Shown: positions 1 to 10,009 of the stretch, in pieces
Position numbering within the stretch: the first letter of the stretch is position 1
How the letters are laid out: every line of letters starts with the position of its first letter
Source: Flavobacteriaceae bacterium
Lineage (GTDB): Bacteria > Bacteroidota > Bacteroidia > Flavobacteriales > Flavobacteriaceae
Direction of reading: 5' to 3'
Assembly: GCA_028284005.1 (NCBI GenBank)
Contig: JANQSO010000001.1
Coordinates: 1-64,000, forward strand
Length of the DNA: 64,000 bases
Program-made: the position numbers and the translations under genes
Notes under the pieces: generated by a model
Databases searched by the model: none
What the model was told of the DNA's origin: nothing
The model's input: only the letters and a program-made list of their open reading frames with translations

Positions 1-138
1 TTTGACTATTTAGATGCACCTATTGTAAAAATAAATACAGCCGATACTCCGGCTCCATATTCTCCTGTGCTTTTAGAAGAATGGCTGCCTAATAGCAACG
101 ATGTTATAAAAGCGGTTAAAAAAGTAATGTATAAGTAA
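1..138 (+). CDS. pdhB: Pyruvate dehydrogenase E1 component subunit beta, C-terminal fragment
   Basis: The first 45 codons of the window are open in frame 1 and end at TAA. The peptide (starting FDYLDAPIVKI, then TPAPYSPVLLEEWLP) is the typical extreme C-terminus of the transketolase-like E1 beta subunit of pyruvate dehydrogenase. This cytoplasmic enzyme makes acetyl-CoA from pyruvate together with E1 alpha, E2 and E3. Only the tail lies in the window, so a branched-chain E1 beta cannot be fully excluded, but the motif is closest to the PDH form. It matters because it suggests that the E1/E2 pair in the paa operon further on is not the cell's pyruvate dehydrogenase. Confidence 0.75.
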   Translation, partial: FDYLDAPIVKINTADTPAPYSPVLLEEWLPNSNDVIKAVKKVMYK

Positions 139-201
139 GCTTAGTACGTACTTTTTTCAATAAAAAACCGTTTCCAATCTATCGATTCCCTTAATCCTGC
201 T

Positions 202-2694
202 ATGAAGCAAACATTATTTTTATTTTTTGCATTATTTACTTGTGTACTCCTTGCACAAACTAAAGTTAGTGGTGTTATTCAAGATGCTTCGGGAGACCCT
301 GTTGCTTTTGCAAATGTTATTTTTAAAGGCTCTAATGAGGGAACTATCTCTAATGAAGACGGACGTTTTTATTTGGAGAGTGATAAAACATATACCGGAG
401 TAATCTTTTCGTTCGTAGGTTTTTCCAATAAAGAAGTAACACTTACTCAACGCAGTAATTATAATATGATCGTTCTTCTCGAAGAAGAAGCCGCTGCACT
501 CAATGAGGTAGTGATCATTAGCGGGAAACAATCAAAGAAGAACAACCCAGCTATCGATATTCTTAGAAAAATTTGGCAAAACCGTCGCGAAAACGGAGTG
601 AAAAAGTTTAAACAGTATCAATACGATAAATATGAAAAGCTTGAGTTTGATTTAAATACCATTGATTCTGGCCTTATAAAAAGTAAGATATTTAGAGGGA
701 TGGAATTTGTTTTTGACCAAATAGATACATCAAAAATCACCGGAAATACCTATCTGCCAATTTTTATAAATGAAGCATCTTCTAAAGTGTATGGAGATAA
801 TATATTGAATGAAGAAAAAGATGTTCTGGAGGGCAATAAAAACTCCGGATTTGAAAATAACCAAACACTTATAGCTTTTGTTAAAGACCTGTATAGTGAA
901 TATGATGTCTATGACAATTACCTCAAATTTTTTGACAAAGCTTTTACAAGCCCCCTTTCACGCACGGGGATAGATGTTTACAATTACGTTCTGCTGGATA
1001 GTGCCTATCGGGATAATAAATGGTGCTACAATATCGTATACTATCCAAGGCGGAAAAATGAACTTACCTTCAAGGGGGATTTTTGGGTAAACGATACTAC
1101 CTGGGCCATTAAAGAGATAAACCTTCAGGCATCAAAGAGCGCTAACCTTAACTGGGTCCGTGAAGTGTATATAGAACAGGAGTTTGATGTATTGAACGAC
1201 TCTATTTTCCTGATCACACGGGATTATTTTTTAAGTGATTTCAGCCTTCGGAAAAAGGAAGGGGCGAGAGGGATTTATGGAAAGCGGACAACCTTATATG
1301 ATAATTACGTGTTTGATCTTCCTAAAGACAAAAAATTCTACAGTGAGCAGGTTGACCCCTACCAATATGAGGTGTATAACCGCCCGGACGAATTTTGGGA
1401 TAAACACCGAATGGAGCAATTAAACAAAGATGAAAAAGGCGTGTATAAGATGCTCGATACTCTTAAGACCGTACCACGCTTTAAAGCATTATATAATATA
1501 GGAGCTACGCTTGCTTCCGGCTATTACGAAATAAATAATTTTGATTTTGGCCCGGTGTTCTCAATCTTTGGGTTTAATGAAGCTGAAGGAATGCGCATTC
1601 GCTTAGGGGGACGTACCTATTTTAGCCAGAATGACCCTTGGCGCATAGAAGGATTTGGGGCTTACGGATTTAAGGATCGGAGATTTAAATATGGGATCTC
1701 AGCCAAATGGTTGTTAGATAGAAGAACACGGCTTACCATTTTTGGAGGGAACAGGAAGGATGTCGAACAAACAGGAGCCAGCCTTACTAATAGTAATGAT
1801 GTCCTAGGGAGAAGCTTAGCGTCTTCTTCATTGATATCGGTAGGGGCAAACGACAGGTTAACCCGTATTAATTTGACCACTGCGGGATTCTCTATAGAAC
1901 CTGCAAAGAACTTTATAGTAAGATTAACAGGTTCATACAGGACCTTGCGCTCTGCTACCGAAACATTCAGTATCGATTACAATGTAAAAGAAAACGGGGT
2001 TTTTACGGGGGAGGTACGCAGTGAAATTTCACAACCGGAAATTGAACTGGCCTTTAATTATACACCTAATAAAAAAACTTCCGGTTATGGCGTGGAACGC
2101 ACTATAATTAATGATGGAAATTACCCTTCCTTTTATTTGGGATATAGCTATGGGTTAAAAGGGATAATGAGTGGTGATTTCGAATATCAAAAACTACAGG
2201 CATTGTATACACAGCCCTGGAATATAGGAGGGCTTGGCAGATTGTACTCCACTGTGGAGGTTGGTAAAACCTTTGGTGAAGTACCATTAAGCCTGTTAAA
2301 CCCAATTCCGGGGAATCAGACCTATTTCAGTATTTATAACACCTTTACCCAACTGGATTATTACGAATTTGTAAGTGATACCTATACTTCTTTGCATTTA
2401 CAGCACAATTTTGGAGGACGTTTATTTTCACGTATCCCGTTGCTACGAAAGCTTAATTTACGTGAAGTTATTGGTTTCAGAGCAGTTTATGGTGAAATCT
2501 CTCCTGAAAATATTGCTTTAAACGCTTCAGGGATAGAATACCAGGCTCCCGGTGATATTTACTACGAATATAGCTTTGGGATCGGTAATATTTTTAGGAT
2601 ATTCCGTATAGATTTTAATTTCCGCGGGAACTACTTACAGAACCCCGATGCGCGTAAATTTGGCGTTACAGGTGTTTTTGGTTTTTCGTTTTAG
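202..2694 (+). CDS. DUF5686 and carboxypeptidase-regulatory-like domain outer-membrane protein
   Basis: An 830-residue protein with an N-terminal signal peptide (about residues 1-19, ending LLAQ). A carboxypeptidase regulatory-like beta-sandwich follows (about 20-105, with VSGVIQDASGDPVAFANVIF). The long remainder is rich in aromatic and beta-strand patterns and ends in a terminal Phe (GVTGVFGFSF), as outer-membrane barrels do. This is the architecture of the Bacteroidota DUF5686 family. It is presumably inserted in the outer membrane; its substrate is unknown. It follows the pdhB tail by 63 bp, so cotranscription is possible. The family assignment is from remembered architecture, not a search. 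Confidence 0.85.
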   Translation: MKQTLFLFFALFTCVLLAQTKVSGVIQDASGDPVAFANVIFKGSNEGTISNEDGRFYLESDKTYTGVIFSFVGFSNKEVTLTQRSNYNMIVLLEEEAAALNEVVIISGKQSKKNNPAIDILRKIWQNRRENGVKKFKQYQYDKYEKLEFDLNTIDSGLIKSKIFRGMEFVFDQIDTSKITGNTYLPIFINEASSKVYGDNILNEEKDVLEGNKNSGFENNQTLIAFVKDLYSEYDVYDNYLKFFDKAFTSPLSRTGIDVYNYVLLDSAYRDNKWCYNIVYYPRRKNELTFKGDFWVNDTTWAIKEINLQASKSANLNWVREVYIEQEFDVLNDSIFLITRDYFLSDFSLRKKEGARGIYGKRTTLYDNYVFDLPKDKKFYSEQVDPYQYEVYNRPDEFWDKHRMEQLNKDEKGVYKMLDTLKTVPRFKALYNIGATLASGYYEINNFDFGPVFSIFGFNEAEGMRIRLGGRTYFSQNDPWRIEGFGAYGFKDRRFKYGISAKWLLDRRTRLTIFGGNRKDVEQTGASLTNSNDVLGRSLASSSLISVGANDRLTRINLTTAGFSIEPAKNFIVRLTGSYRTLRSATETFSIDYNVKENGVFTGEVRSEISQPEIELAFNYTPNKKTSGYGVERTIINDGNYPSFYLGYSYGLKGIMSGDFEYQKLQALYTQPWNIGGLGRLYSTVEVGKTFGEVPLSLLNPIPGNQTYFSIYNTFTQLDYYEFVSDTYTSLHLQHNFGGRLFSRIPLLRKLNLREVIGFRAVYGEISPENIALNASGIEYQAPGDIYYEYSFGIGNIFRIFRIDFNFRGNYLQNPDARKFGVTGVFGFSF

Positions 2695-2711
2695 ATTTTT
2701 TTGTATCTTTA
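2677..2711 (+). promoter_or_regulatory. Possible promoter of the M23 peptidase gene
   Basis: TTTG at 2677-2680 and TATCTTTA at 2704-2711 resemble the Bacteroidota -33 TTG and -7 TAnnTTTG elements, with a 23 bp spacer (at the long limit) and one mismatch in the last -7 base. The position about 60 bp before the ATG is suitable. This is a pattern match only. Confidence 0.3.
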
Positions 2712-2769
2712 TCCTTCCCCTGCTAGCTAACAACTTGCCTCTTTTAGTTTAACCTAAAGTACTCATCAG

Positions 2770-3582
2770 ATGAAAACGATTAGTATTGTAGTATTCTGTA
2801 TGTTGACTATTTCGTTGTATGCGAAGCCTAATGTCACTTTTTATCAGGAATATGCAGATAGGGGATTTGCCCTATATGCAGATAACCATGAGGTCAGCCC
2901 AGTGTATGTACAATTTGATTTTGTACTAAGAAACCTCCAGGTAGAAGACAAATACAAAAGGTATTATGTTATACCGCCAAAGAGCGTAAAACACAAGATT
3001 ACCAGCTTGGTAGTGATCAACGCCCTTGATGATTATAGTTTTACCTACACGGCAGAAACTAATTTTGGAGACCCTAACCATACAAATTATGATGCCGTTT
3101 TTCAGTATTATTTGCCTTTTAAGAAAGGAGCATCCTCTAAGATCATAGAGGGTTACAACGGTTCTTCTTCCCATCACAATACCTATGCAATAGATTTTGA
3201 AATGCCCGTGGGAACAGAGATTCATGCGGCAAGAAGCGGTATTGTTGTAAGTGTAGAGCAAAGCAACAGTAAATCTTGTGAGACCAAAACTTGTGAAAAA
3301 AATAAAAACTACATTTTGGTATATCACTCGGACGGGACTTTTGCCGAATATTCACATATAAAGCAAAATGGATCTCTGGTAAAACGAGGAGATATTGTTG
3401 AAAAGGGAAAACCTATTGGCTATAGTGGTAATGTAGGATGGTCTTCCAGCCCTCACTTGCATTTTGAAGTCTATCTTCCGCAGCAATACTCTAAGCGAAC
3501 ATTGAAAACAAACTTTTTGACCGGAGATGGTAGTGATTATAGCTTGTTAGCTGAAAATGTAAGATATACACGTAACTACTAA
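2770..3582 (+). CDS. M23 family metallopeptidase (LytM-type), secreted
   Basis: A 270-residue protein with a signal peptide (about 1-18, ending SLYA), an uncharacterised N-terminal part and a C-terminal LytM/M23 domain (about 125-255). The zinc site is visible as HNTYAID (H136 and D142) and the PHLHFEV motif; GTEIHAA and GYSGNVGW are also typical. M23 enzymes are extracytoplasmic endopeptidases that cleave peptidoglycan peptide cross-bridges. The gene stands alone between the DUF5686 gene and hppA, and is followed by a strong terminator. Confidence 0.88.
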   Translation: MKTISIVVFCMLTISLYAKPNVTFYQEYADRGFALYADNHEVSPVYVQFDFVLRNLQVEDKYKRYYVIPPKSVKHKITSLVVINALDDYSFTYTAETNFGDPNHTNYDAVFQYYLPFKKGASSKIIEGYNGSSSHHNTYAIDFEMPVGTEIHAARSGIVVSVEQSNSKSCETKTCEKNKNYILVYHSDGTFAEYSHIKQNGSLVKRGDIVEKGKPIGYSGNVGWSSSPHLHFEVYLPQQYSKRTLKTNFLTGDGSDYSLLAENVRYTRNY

Positions 3583-3608
3583 TTTTCAAATAACTTTAAT
3601 TTATACCT

Positions 3609-3640
3609 AAGGCTGTCAAATTATGACAGCCTTTTTCTTT
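3609..3640 (+). terminator. Rho-independent terminator after the M23 gene
   Basis: A perfect 10-bp stem, AAGGCTGTCA / TGACAGCCTT, with a 5-nt loop at 3619-3623, is followed by a T-rich run. It lies 27 bp after the M23 stop codon. Confidence 0.85.
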
Positions 3641-3673
3641 CTTTTTATTATTTCCAACCCAGTAAAATTTTCT

Positions 3674-3681
3674 TACTTTTG
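3674..3681 (+). promoter_or_regulatory. Candidate -7 element of the hppA promoter
   Basis: TACTTTTG matches the Bacteroidota -7 consensus TAnnTTTG and lies 42 bp before the hppA ATG, directly after the preceding terminator. No clear -33 TTG is visible at 17-23 bp upstream, so only half of the promoter is supported. Confidence 0.45.
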
Positions 3682-3722
3682 CAGTCGCAAATTTGAAATG
3701 ATTTCTAAATAACACAATTATA

Positions 3723-6221
3723 ATGGAACAAAACATTATCTACGTACCAATAGTACTTTCAATTTTAGGACTACTCTTTATGCTTATTAAAATGAGTTGG
3801 GTTAAAAAGCAAGCCTCAGGAAGTGAGCGCATGCAATTTATTTCAAAAAGTATTAAAGAGGGAGCTTTGGCCTTCCTGAATGCTGAATACAGATTACTAT
3901 TAATTTTTGCAGTGATAGCTGCTGTATTACTTTACATAGTATCTACACTGGTACCATCTACCAGTTGGATGATCGTACCGGCATTTATTTTTGGTGCAAT
4001 TTTTTCTGCTTTGGCAGGAAACATAGGGATGCGTATAGCAACCGAAGCGAATGCACGTACAGCCGAAGCAGCTAAAACAAGTTTACCTCAGGCTTTAAAA
4101 GTTTCTTTTGGCGGAGGTACTGTAATGGGTCTTGGTGTTGCCGGTCTGGCAGTATTGGGACTAAGTTTGTTCTTCCTGTTCTTTGTAGGCCAGTTTATAA
4201 CAGATGGAGGGAATTTCTATGATGAGATGACCATAGTTTTGGAAGCCCTGGCCGGGTTCTCTTTAGGAGCCGAATCCATTGCATTGTTCGCCCGTGTTGG
4301 AGGAGGTATATATACGAAAGCTGCAGACGTAGGAGCTGATTTAGTTGGTAAGGTTGAAGCAGGTATTCCGGAAGATGACCCTCGTAACCCAGCAACTATT
4401 GCAGATAATGTGGGAGATAATGTAGGAGATGTAGCAGGTATGGGGGCCGATTTGTTTGGCTCGTATGTTGCGACAGTATTGGCTTCTATGGTATTGGGGA
4501 ACTACCTGGTAAGAGATATGTCTGCAATGTCACAATTTACAGATGCATTTAATAACATGGGACCTATTTTACTTCCGTTGGTAATTGCCGGCGTGGGTGT
4601 GTTAGCATCGATCATTGGGACATTCCTTGTAAAAATAAAGAATAACGATGCAAAAGAATCTCAGGTTCAAAAAGCATTGGATATGGGTAACTGGACCGCA
4701 ATCATCTTAACGTTGATCGCCAGTTACTTTTTAATTGGTTGGATGTTACCGGAAACGATGACAATGAACTTCTTTGGAGAAGGAGCTAAAGAGATCTCTT
4801 CTATCAACGTATTTTATGCAGCCTGTATTGGGTTGGCAGTAGGAGCATTGATCTCTATGGTAACGGCATATTATACAAGTTTAGGGAAAAAGCCGGTATT
4901 GGATATTGTAAAAAATTCATCTACAGGTGCTGCAACGAATATTATTGCAGGTTTAGCTGTAGGGATGAAATCAACTTTTCTATCGGTTCTGTTATTTGCT
5001 GCGGCTATTTACGGCTCGTATGAACTGGCAGGATTCTACGGAGTTGCTTTAGCAGCTTCTGCAATGATGGCAACGACTGCAATGCAGTTAGCGATCGACG
5101 CTTTTGGGCCTATTGCTGATAATGCGGGAGGTGTCGCGGAGATGAGCGAACTGGAACCACATGTTCGTGAGCGTACAGATATTTTAGATTCGGTAGGTAA
5201 TACAACTGCTGCCGTTGGAAAAGGATTTGCTATTGCTTCTGCAGCTTTAACGGCATTAGCATTATTTGCTGCCTATGTTACTTTTACTGGTATTGACGGG
5301 ATCAACATCTTTAGAGCAGATGTTCTGGCAATGTTATTTGTAGGAGGTATGATACCTGTAGTTTTCTCTGCAATGGCAATGAAATCTGTAGGTAAAGCAG
5401 CAATGGAGATGGTACAGGAAGTACGTCGTCAATTTAAAGAGATTCCGGGCATTATGGAAGGGACAGGTACTCCACAATATGCTAAATGTGTTGATATCTC
5501 TACCAAAGCAGCACTAAAGGAGATGATATTACCTGGTTTATTGACCATTATCACGCCAATTGTTATAGGATTATTATTTGGTGCCGAGCCTCTTGGAGGT
5601 TATATGGCCGGAGTTTGTGTGAGTGGTGTTATGTGGGCTATTTTCCAGAACAATGCAGGAGGTGCCTGGGATAATGCTAAGAAATCGTTTGAAGCAGGTG
5701 TGGAGATCGATGGTGAAATGACCTATAAAGGTAGTGATGCACATAAAGCAGCAGTAACAGGAGATACTGTAGGTGATCCTTTTAAAGACACTTCAGGGCC
5801 TTCTATGAACATTTTAATTAAACTAACGTGTTTAGTAGGTTTAGTGATCGCTCCAATTTTAGGTGGTCATGGGTCACATAGTGATGAGGCTATGAATACT
5901 TCCGAAGAAATGATCTTTATAGACGAAGACGGTAACAAGATGGTTTTGACAGACAAGCAAGCTGAACAAGTAGCTGATGCCGGTAAAACCGAAGTTTCTA
6001 AAGAAATGAAAGTTGAGATGTCCGTAGAGGGAGATATCACCACAGCAGATGTGATCATTGAAACCACTAAAGACGGAGAGACTACAACCGAAACAAAAAC
6101 CTTTTCGGGAACAGAAGAAGAAGTAAAAGCACAATTGGAGGGTCTTAAAGATGCAATAAATGTGAAAGGAGAGAAAGTAGAGAAAGTAGTTGAAGAAATT
6201 ATAGAAGAGGAAAAATATTGA
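3723..6221 (+). CDS. hppA: Membrane-bound ion-pumping inorganic pyrophosphatase with C-terminal extension
   Basis: An 832-residue polytopic membrane protein. It hydrolyses cytoplasmic pyrophosphate and pumps sodium and/or protons. The PPi-binding signature is present ([20 protein letters not shown], then [19 protein letters not shown]). [10 protein letters not shown] carries Ala where potassium-independent enzymes have Lys, so a potassium-dependent enzyme is expected. The intramembrane GAESIALF motif is typical of the sodium/proton-pumping Bacteroides-type group. The usual family length is roughly 690-740 residues. Residues from about 715 on form an extra acidic tail ([12 protein letters not shown] ... 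EEIIEEEKY) with no membrane segment. In known structures the C-terminus faces the periplasm, so the tail should be extracytoplasmic. Confidence 0.95.
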   Translation: MEQNIIYVPIVLSILGLLFMLIKMSWVKKQASGSERMQFISKSIKEGALAFLNAEYRLLLIFAVIAAVLLYIVSTLVPSTSWMIVPAFIFGAIFSALAGNIGMRIATEANARTAEAAKTSLPQALKVSFGGGTVMGLGVAGLAVLGLSLFFLFFVGQFITDGGNFYDEMTIVLEALAGFSLGAESIALFARVGGGIYTKAADVGADLVGKVEAGIPEDDPRNPATIADNVGDNVGDVAGMGADLFGSYVATVLASMVLGNYLVRDMSAMSQFTDAFNNMGPILLPLVIAGVGVLASIIGTFLVKIKNNDAKESQVQKALDMGNWTAIILTLIASYFLIGWMLPETMTMNFFGEGAKEISSINVFYAACIGLAVGALISMVTAYYTSLGKKPVLDIVKNSSTGAATNIIAGLAVGMKSTFLSVLLFAAAIYGSYELAGFYGVALAASAMMATTAMQLAIDAFGPIADNAGGVAEMSELEPHVRERTDILDSVGNTTAAVGKGFAIASAALTALALFAAYVTFTGIDGINIFRADVLAMLFVGGMIPVVFSAMAMKSVGKAAMEMVQEVRRQFKEIPGIMEGTGTPQYAKCVDISTKAALKEMILPGLLTIITPIVIGLLFGAEPLGGYMAGVCVSGVMWAIFQNNAGGAWDNAKKSFEAGVEIDGEMTYKGSDAHKAAVTGDTVGDPFKDTSGPSMNILIKLTCLVGLVIAPILGGHGSHSDEAMNTSEEMIFIDEDGNKMVLTDKQAEQVADAGKTEVSKEMKVEMSVEGDITTADVIIETTKDGETTTETKTFSGTEEEVKAQLEGLKDAINVKGEKVEKVVEEIIEEEKY

Positions 6222-6241
6222 TCCTCTAAAGATATTATATA

Positions 6242-6272
6242 AAAAGCCCGAGTAAACTATTCGGGCTTTTTT
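6242..6272. terminator. Bidirectional terminator between hppA and the deoxynucleoside kinase gene
   Basis: A perfect 10-bp stem, AAAAGCCCGA / TCGGGCTTTT, with a 9-nt loop and T runs on both strands, lies between convergent genes ending at 6221 (+) and 6286 (-). Confidence 0.88.
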
Positions 6273-6285
6273 GTTGGCTTAGTAT

Positions 6286-6900
6286 TTAAAACAAACCATG
6301 TAATTCGGCATCGATCTTTGTAATTACTTCTCCCAGATGTTCCGGATCATCAACAAAATCCAGGTTGTCCACATCAAGTATAATGATATTGCCTTTGTCG
6401 TATTTATGGATCCAGGCTTCATACCGTTCATTCAACCTGCTTAAATAATCAATACTTATTGAATTTTCATATTCACGGCCACGCTTATGAATTTGATTCA
6501 CCAGATTAGGTATACTACTGCGCAAATATATAAGTAAATCGGGTCCCTCGGTAACACTCTCCATAAGATCAAAAAGAGAACGATAATTTTCGTAATCACG
6601 ATTGGTCATGAGCCCCATGGCGTGAAGATTAGGCGCGAAGATGTATGCATCCTCATAGATCGTACGATCCTGGATAATATCTTTTCCACTTTCACGAATA
6701 TCCAAAATTTGGCGAAAACGACTATTCAAAAAATACACCTGAAGATTAAATGACCAGCGCTCCATCTGATTGTAAAAATCATCAAGATAAGGGTTGTCCT
6801 CAACATCTTCAAAATGAGCTTTCCATTTATAATGTTTTGCCAGTAATCTTGTTAAAGTAGTCTTTCCGGAGCCTATGTTTCCTGCAATCGCAACATGCAT
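6286..6900 (-). CDS. Deoxynucleoside kinase
   Basis: A 204-residue cytoplasmic kinase that phosphorylates deoxynucleosides in the salvage pathway. The P-loop GNIGSGKTT lies at about residues 7-15. The family motif QDRTIYEDAYIF (catalytic Asp/Arg region) follows, and a lid-like RGREYE lies near residue 141. Length and motifs fit the dNK/dGK family (about 200-220 residues). The ATG is preceded closely by the stop of the upstream gene (4 bp gap), so the two are probably cotranscribed. Substrate preference cannot be read from the sequence. Confidence 0.9.
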   Translation of the reverse strand: MHVAIAGNIGSGKTTLTRLLAKHYKWKAHFEDVEDNPYLDDFYNQMERWSFNLQVYFLNSRFRQILDIRESGKDIIQDRTIYEDAYIFAPNLHAMGLMTNRDYENYRSLFDLMESVTEGPDLLIYLRSSIPNLVNQIHKRGREYENSISIDYLSRLNERYEAWIHKYDKGNIIILDVDNLDFVDDPEHLGEVITKIDAELHGLF

Positions 6901-6904
6901 AAAT

Positions 6905-7681
6905 CTACTGCTTTGGTTGAGTTAGTGAAAAAGTGAGAATATTTATTCCGTTATAAATATACAGCAAATCTTGCGTAAACTGCAAGTCTTTTACTGTGTT
7001 TTCGGGAAGTGGAATTTTTATGGGTTCAACGGAATTTTCAGAAATAAAAAACAACATATTCCCTTTAAGGCCTATTAATTTTTCATTTTGCATAACGATC
7101 TTTTCAAAGCCTTTTACATTCCTTTCAGAAAGCATACTTCCATAGAGATTAAGTTTTCTCAGTTTATTTTCGGTAAGTATAAAGCAATAATTAAAATTGC
7201 TGGCCTGCGATATTAATTTCCCGGCAAAAGGCTGTGAAACAGTTGTTCTTCGTTTAGTACGATAGTTAAATAGTTCCAGTTGCTGTGTGTCAATATTAAA
7301 AACCCAAAGACTATTGTTCCCGGCATTGGTTGCAGTTCCTATATTTATAAAATCTGCGAGCGTATTAAAATTAATACGTTCCATCTCATTGAGCTTGTTA
7401 TCTAAAAGAACGACCATATTCACGTCTTCATAAAACAAAATGATCTTTAAGGGGTTTATGATATCAACAGAAGTGATTTTGCCTAACAGATAATCGTTAA
7501 ATACAAAGGTTCCTTCCGGGCCCTGTTTGTGAAATACACCATCTTTTATAAAATAGTAGTTCGTATAACTATCAATACCCACAAAAGTATCTGCGGTTAA
7601 CGGAATGGACGCAGTAGGTTTCAATTCTTGCCCTATTGTAATTTGAACAAAAATCAATGAAATGATAAACAAATGTTTCAT
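6905..7681 (-). CDS. Hypothetical secreted protein, beta-propeller-like
   Basis: The start is set at the ATG at 7681 because the next residues (MKHLFIISLIFVQITIGQ) form a signal peptide; an upstream in-frame ATG would add ten residues before it. The mature protein, about 240 residues, is made of short beta-strand repeats (YYFIKDGVFHKQG, LLDNKLNEMERINF, LWVFNIDTQQLELFNY) resembling a WD/NHL-like propeller. No catalytic motif is recognised. It sits between the two-component system and the kinase gene, on the same strand as both. Function is unknown. Confidence 0.65.
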   Translation of the reverse strand: MKHLFIISLIFVQITIGQELKPTASIPLTADTFVGIDSYTNYYFIKDGVFHKQGPEGTFVFNDYLLGKITSVDIINPLKIILFYEDVNMVVLLDNKLNEMERINFNTLADFINIGTATNAGNNSLWVFNIDTQQLELFNYRTKRRTTVSQPFAGKLISQASNFNYCFILTENKLRKLNLYGSMLSERNVKGFEKIVMQNEKLIGLKGNMLFFISENSVEPIKIPLPENTVKDLQFTQDLLYIYNGINILTFSLTQPKQ

Positions 7682-7715
7682 AAGCAACGACAAGGTACAA
7701 AATGCCTGCAAGTAT

Positions 7716-8399
7716 TTAACAAATTAATTTATACCCGTAACCCCGGATATTTATAATTTTAACGACAGGATCTTTTTTTAATTTCTTTCGAAGCTTAGTA
7801 ATAAATACATCCATGCTTCGGGCATTAAAAAAATCATCGTCCCCCCATAGCTTCTTTAATATTACAGACCTGTCCAATACCTGGTTTCTGTTATTGCTTA
7901 AGTGGTACAATAAATGTGCCTCCCTGTGTGTAAGAGAAACGGGATCTTCTTTTTTAAATTGAAGTCTTTGTTTTTTAAATTCAAAAACATAGTCCCCAAT
8001 AATTATTTGTTTTTGCTCTAAAGGGGCTATTTTGGATTTAAGTAAATTTTGGATCCTCACGATAAGTTCTTCCATACTAAAAGGCTTTTTAAGATAGTCA
8101 TTGCCACCTAGTGTAAAACCTTCTATGACATCCTGGGTTTGAGACTTGGCAGTTAGAAAAATTATAGGAATATGCTTATCCTGCATTCTAATTTCCTTTG
8201 CCAAAGAGAACCCGTCTTTTTTAGGCATCATTACATCCAGTACCAAAAGCTCGGGTTTTTCTTTGTAATAACCCTCCAGAGCTTCTTGACCATTATTGTA
8301 ATGTACTATGGAAAATCCTCTGGTCTCAAGGCTCTCTTTTATAATTTGTCCTAAAGATGGTTCGTCCTCAGCAAGAAGTATTTTTATTTTAGTGTTCAT
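7716..8399 (-). CDS. OmpR-family response regulator
   Basis: A 227-residue regulator. The ATG at 8399 (MNTKIKILLAEDEP) is chosen because the extension from 8468 runs through the kinase gene and lacks receiver-domain sequence. The receiver domain (about 1-120) has the acidic pair EDEP, the phospho-acceptor Asp in LLVLDVMMPKKDG, the switch Thr in FLTAK and the Lys in LKKPF. The C-terminal winged helix (about 135-225) ends in the typical RGYGYKL. It overlaps the 3' end of the histidine kinase gene by 11 bp, so the two form one translationally coupled two-component unit. The divergent GLPGLI gene is a plausible target, but that is inference. Confidence 0.93.
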   Translation of the reverse strand: MNTKIKILLAEDEPSLGQIIKESLETRGFSIVHYNNGQEALEGYYKEKPELLVLDVMMPKKDGFSLAKEIRMQDKHIPIIFLTAKSQTQDVIEGFTLGGNDYLKKPFSMEELIVRIQNLLKSKIAPLEQKQIIIGDYVFEFKKQRLQFKKEDPVSLTHREAHLLYHLSNNRNQVLDRSVILKKLWGDDDFFNARSMDVFITKLRKKLKKDPVVKIINIRGYGYKLIC

Positions 8400-9888
8400 A
8401 AGGAAGAACGATTTTAAAGGTAGTAAAGCCATTAAGCTCGAGCGAAATACTGCCCATATGTTTTTCAATTATTTTTTTTGAATAGTATAATCCAATGCCA
8501 AAACCTTTAACATCGTGAGTATTGCCTTTTGGGACTCTGTAAAATTTTTCAAAAATTTGTTTTTTATGAATTTCGTTAAGGCTTTGCCCGGTATCGCTAA
8601 TGGTTATTTCTATTTCAGATTCTACTTTTTTAACAGCTACTGAAATAGCTTCACCTCCATATTTTATAGCATTGTCGATTATATTATTTATGGCATTTTC
8701 AAAATGGAAAATGTCTATGGAACATATAATTTCTTCATCGGAAGTAGTAAAATCTATGATTTTATCCAGCGTTGAAAATTCTTCTTTATGCGAAGCAATT
8801 CGTAATAACTCTACCAAATTGTGGTTTTCAAAATTTAAAGAAAGCCTTTCACTGTCCAAAGTGGCAGTCTCTAATAATTTTTCGACCATTCCGTTTAATT
8901 TTTCGACCTGTTCCCTCGAAATTTTCGCGTAGCGCTGTGTCTTTTCAATATTATTTTCATTGTTAAAAACCTGAATACCTTCCATAGCAGCGCCTATAGT
9001 TGCAATCGGCGTTTTAAATTCATGTGTAATATTGCTTATAAGGTCATTTTTTACTTCGGCAAGTTGCTTTTGCTCTTTGATTATTTTTAAGAGGTACAGC
9101 AGACAGAAAATAATACTCCCTAAGAGCAAAAAAGAAAGAAGAATACCAACTAAGTTCTTTTTAAGGACAGGAAGTGTGATATTTCCGAAATGAATTGTAA
9201 GCGCAGATTCGTGTAAAAAAAAGGGAGAAACCGTTGTAGTTTTAAGACTGGACCTGTCAATAATGTTTGACCGTAATTCCTGTTCATTCTGATAGAAATT
9301 TTGGTAGGTCAATCCGTAGTCTATGTCTATGTTCTTTCTAAGCAGTTCTTCAGAGACCAGGCTATCGATAATCGCTAACGAAAGCGAATCTTCAGAAAAT
9401 GAAACAACTATTTTAGAAGTAAGATTCTCTAATGATTTGGCAATGATTCCCGTTTCGGTTGTCAACTTGTTCCTCAAATCCAGAGGAATACTGTCGTTAA
9501 TTTCAATGCTAATACTATCTCTTTTTTTACTCTTGGAAATGGATAGTCTTTTTAAGGAGGTGTCTATAAGGCTATGTTTGCCGCCTACTATATTATCAAT
9601 GGTGTCAAATTCTATCCGGGGGCTTTTAAGAATAAATTCCCCTGTAATATTTTCCATTATGACAGAATCTGATATGGTAGAGTCAGCAATAAAACTAAAT
9701 GTTTTCTCTTTGGCCAAGCCGGTGTAATAACTATCTACTGCATTATCCAAACTTACCTGAACGTCATTGACAAGTTGTTGTTTCCCTATTTCATAGTTTT
9801 TATAGTTCCAATACACCTGAATACATAAGGTAGCCAGAATCACTCCGCTAATAAAATATAACAACCATCTGTATTTTATTTCATTCAT
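8389..9888 (-). CDS. Sensor histidine kinase
   Basis: The ATG at 9888 gives a 499-residue protein beginning MNEIKYRWLLYFISG, a first membrane segment. An alternative start at 9936 adds 16 residues without membrane character. A large periplasmic sensor part (about 30-250) is followed by a second membrane segment (LLSFLLLGSIIFCLLYLL). The HisKA box has the phospho-His in SNITHEFKTPIA. The HATPase domain has the N box (INNIIDNAIKYGG), G1 (ISDTG) and G2 (KGFGIGLYYSK). It senses an unknown envelope signal and phosphorylates the adjoining regulator. It is divergent from the GLPGLI/TonB-barrel pair, with about 120 bp between starts. Confidence 0.93.
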   Translation of the reverse strand: MNEIKYRWLLYFISGVILATLCIQVYWNYKNYEIGKQQLVNDVQVSLDNAVDSYYTGLAKEKTFSFIADSTISDSVIMENITGEFILKSPRIEFDTIDNIVGGKHSLIDTSLKRLSISKSKKRDSISIEINDSIPLDLRNKLTTETGIIAKSLENLTSKIVVSFSEDSLSLAIIDSLVSEELLRKNIDIDYGLTYQNFYQNEQELRSNIIDRSSLKTTTVSPFFLHESALTIHFGNITLPVLKKNLVGILLSFLLLGSIIFCLLYLLKIIKEQKQLAEVKNDLISNITHEFKTPIATIGAAMEGIQVFNNENNIEKTQRYAKISREQVEKLNGMVEKLLETATLDSERLSLNFENHNLVELLRIASHKEEFSTLDKIIDFTTSDEEIICSIDIFHFENAINNIIDNAIKYGGEAISVAVKKVESEIEITISDTGQSLNEIHKKQIFEKFYRVPKGNTHDVKGFGIGLYYSKKIIEKHMGSISLELNGFTTFKIVLPYEH

Positions 9889-10009
9889 GCTCCAAAAATA
9901 GCTACTTAATACCCTGTTACCCAAATGCATTAACACTAGTTAACACTACTTAACTTTAAAAATGAGCTCTTGTTCACATATTTGTACGGTAAAATATAAA
10001 ATCACAATT

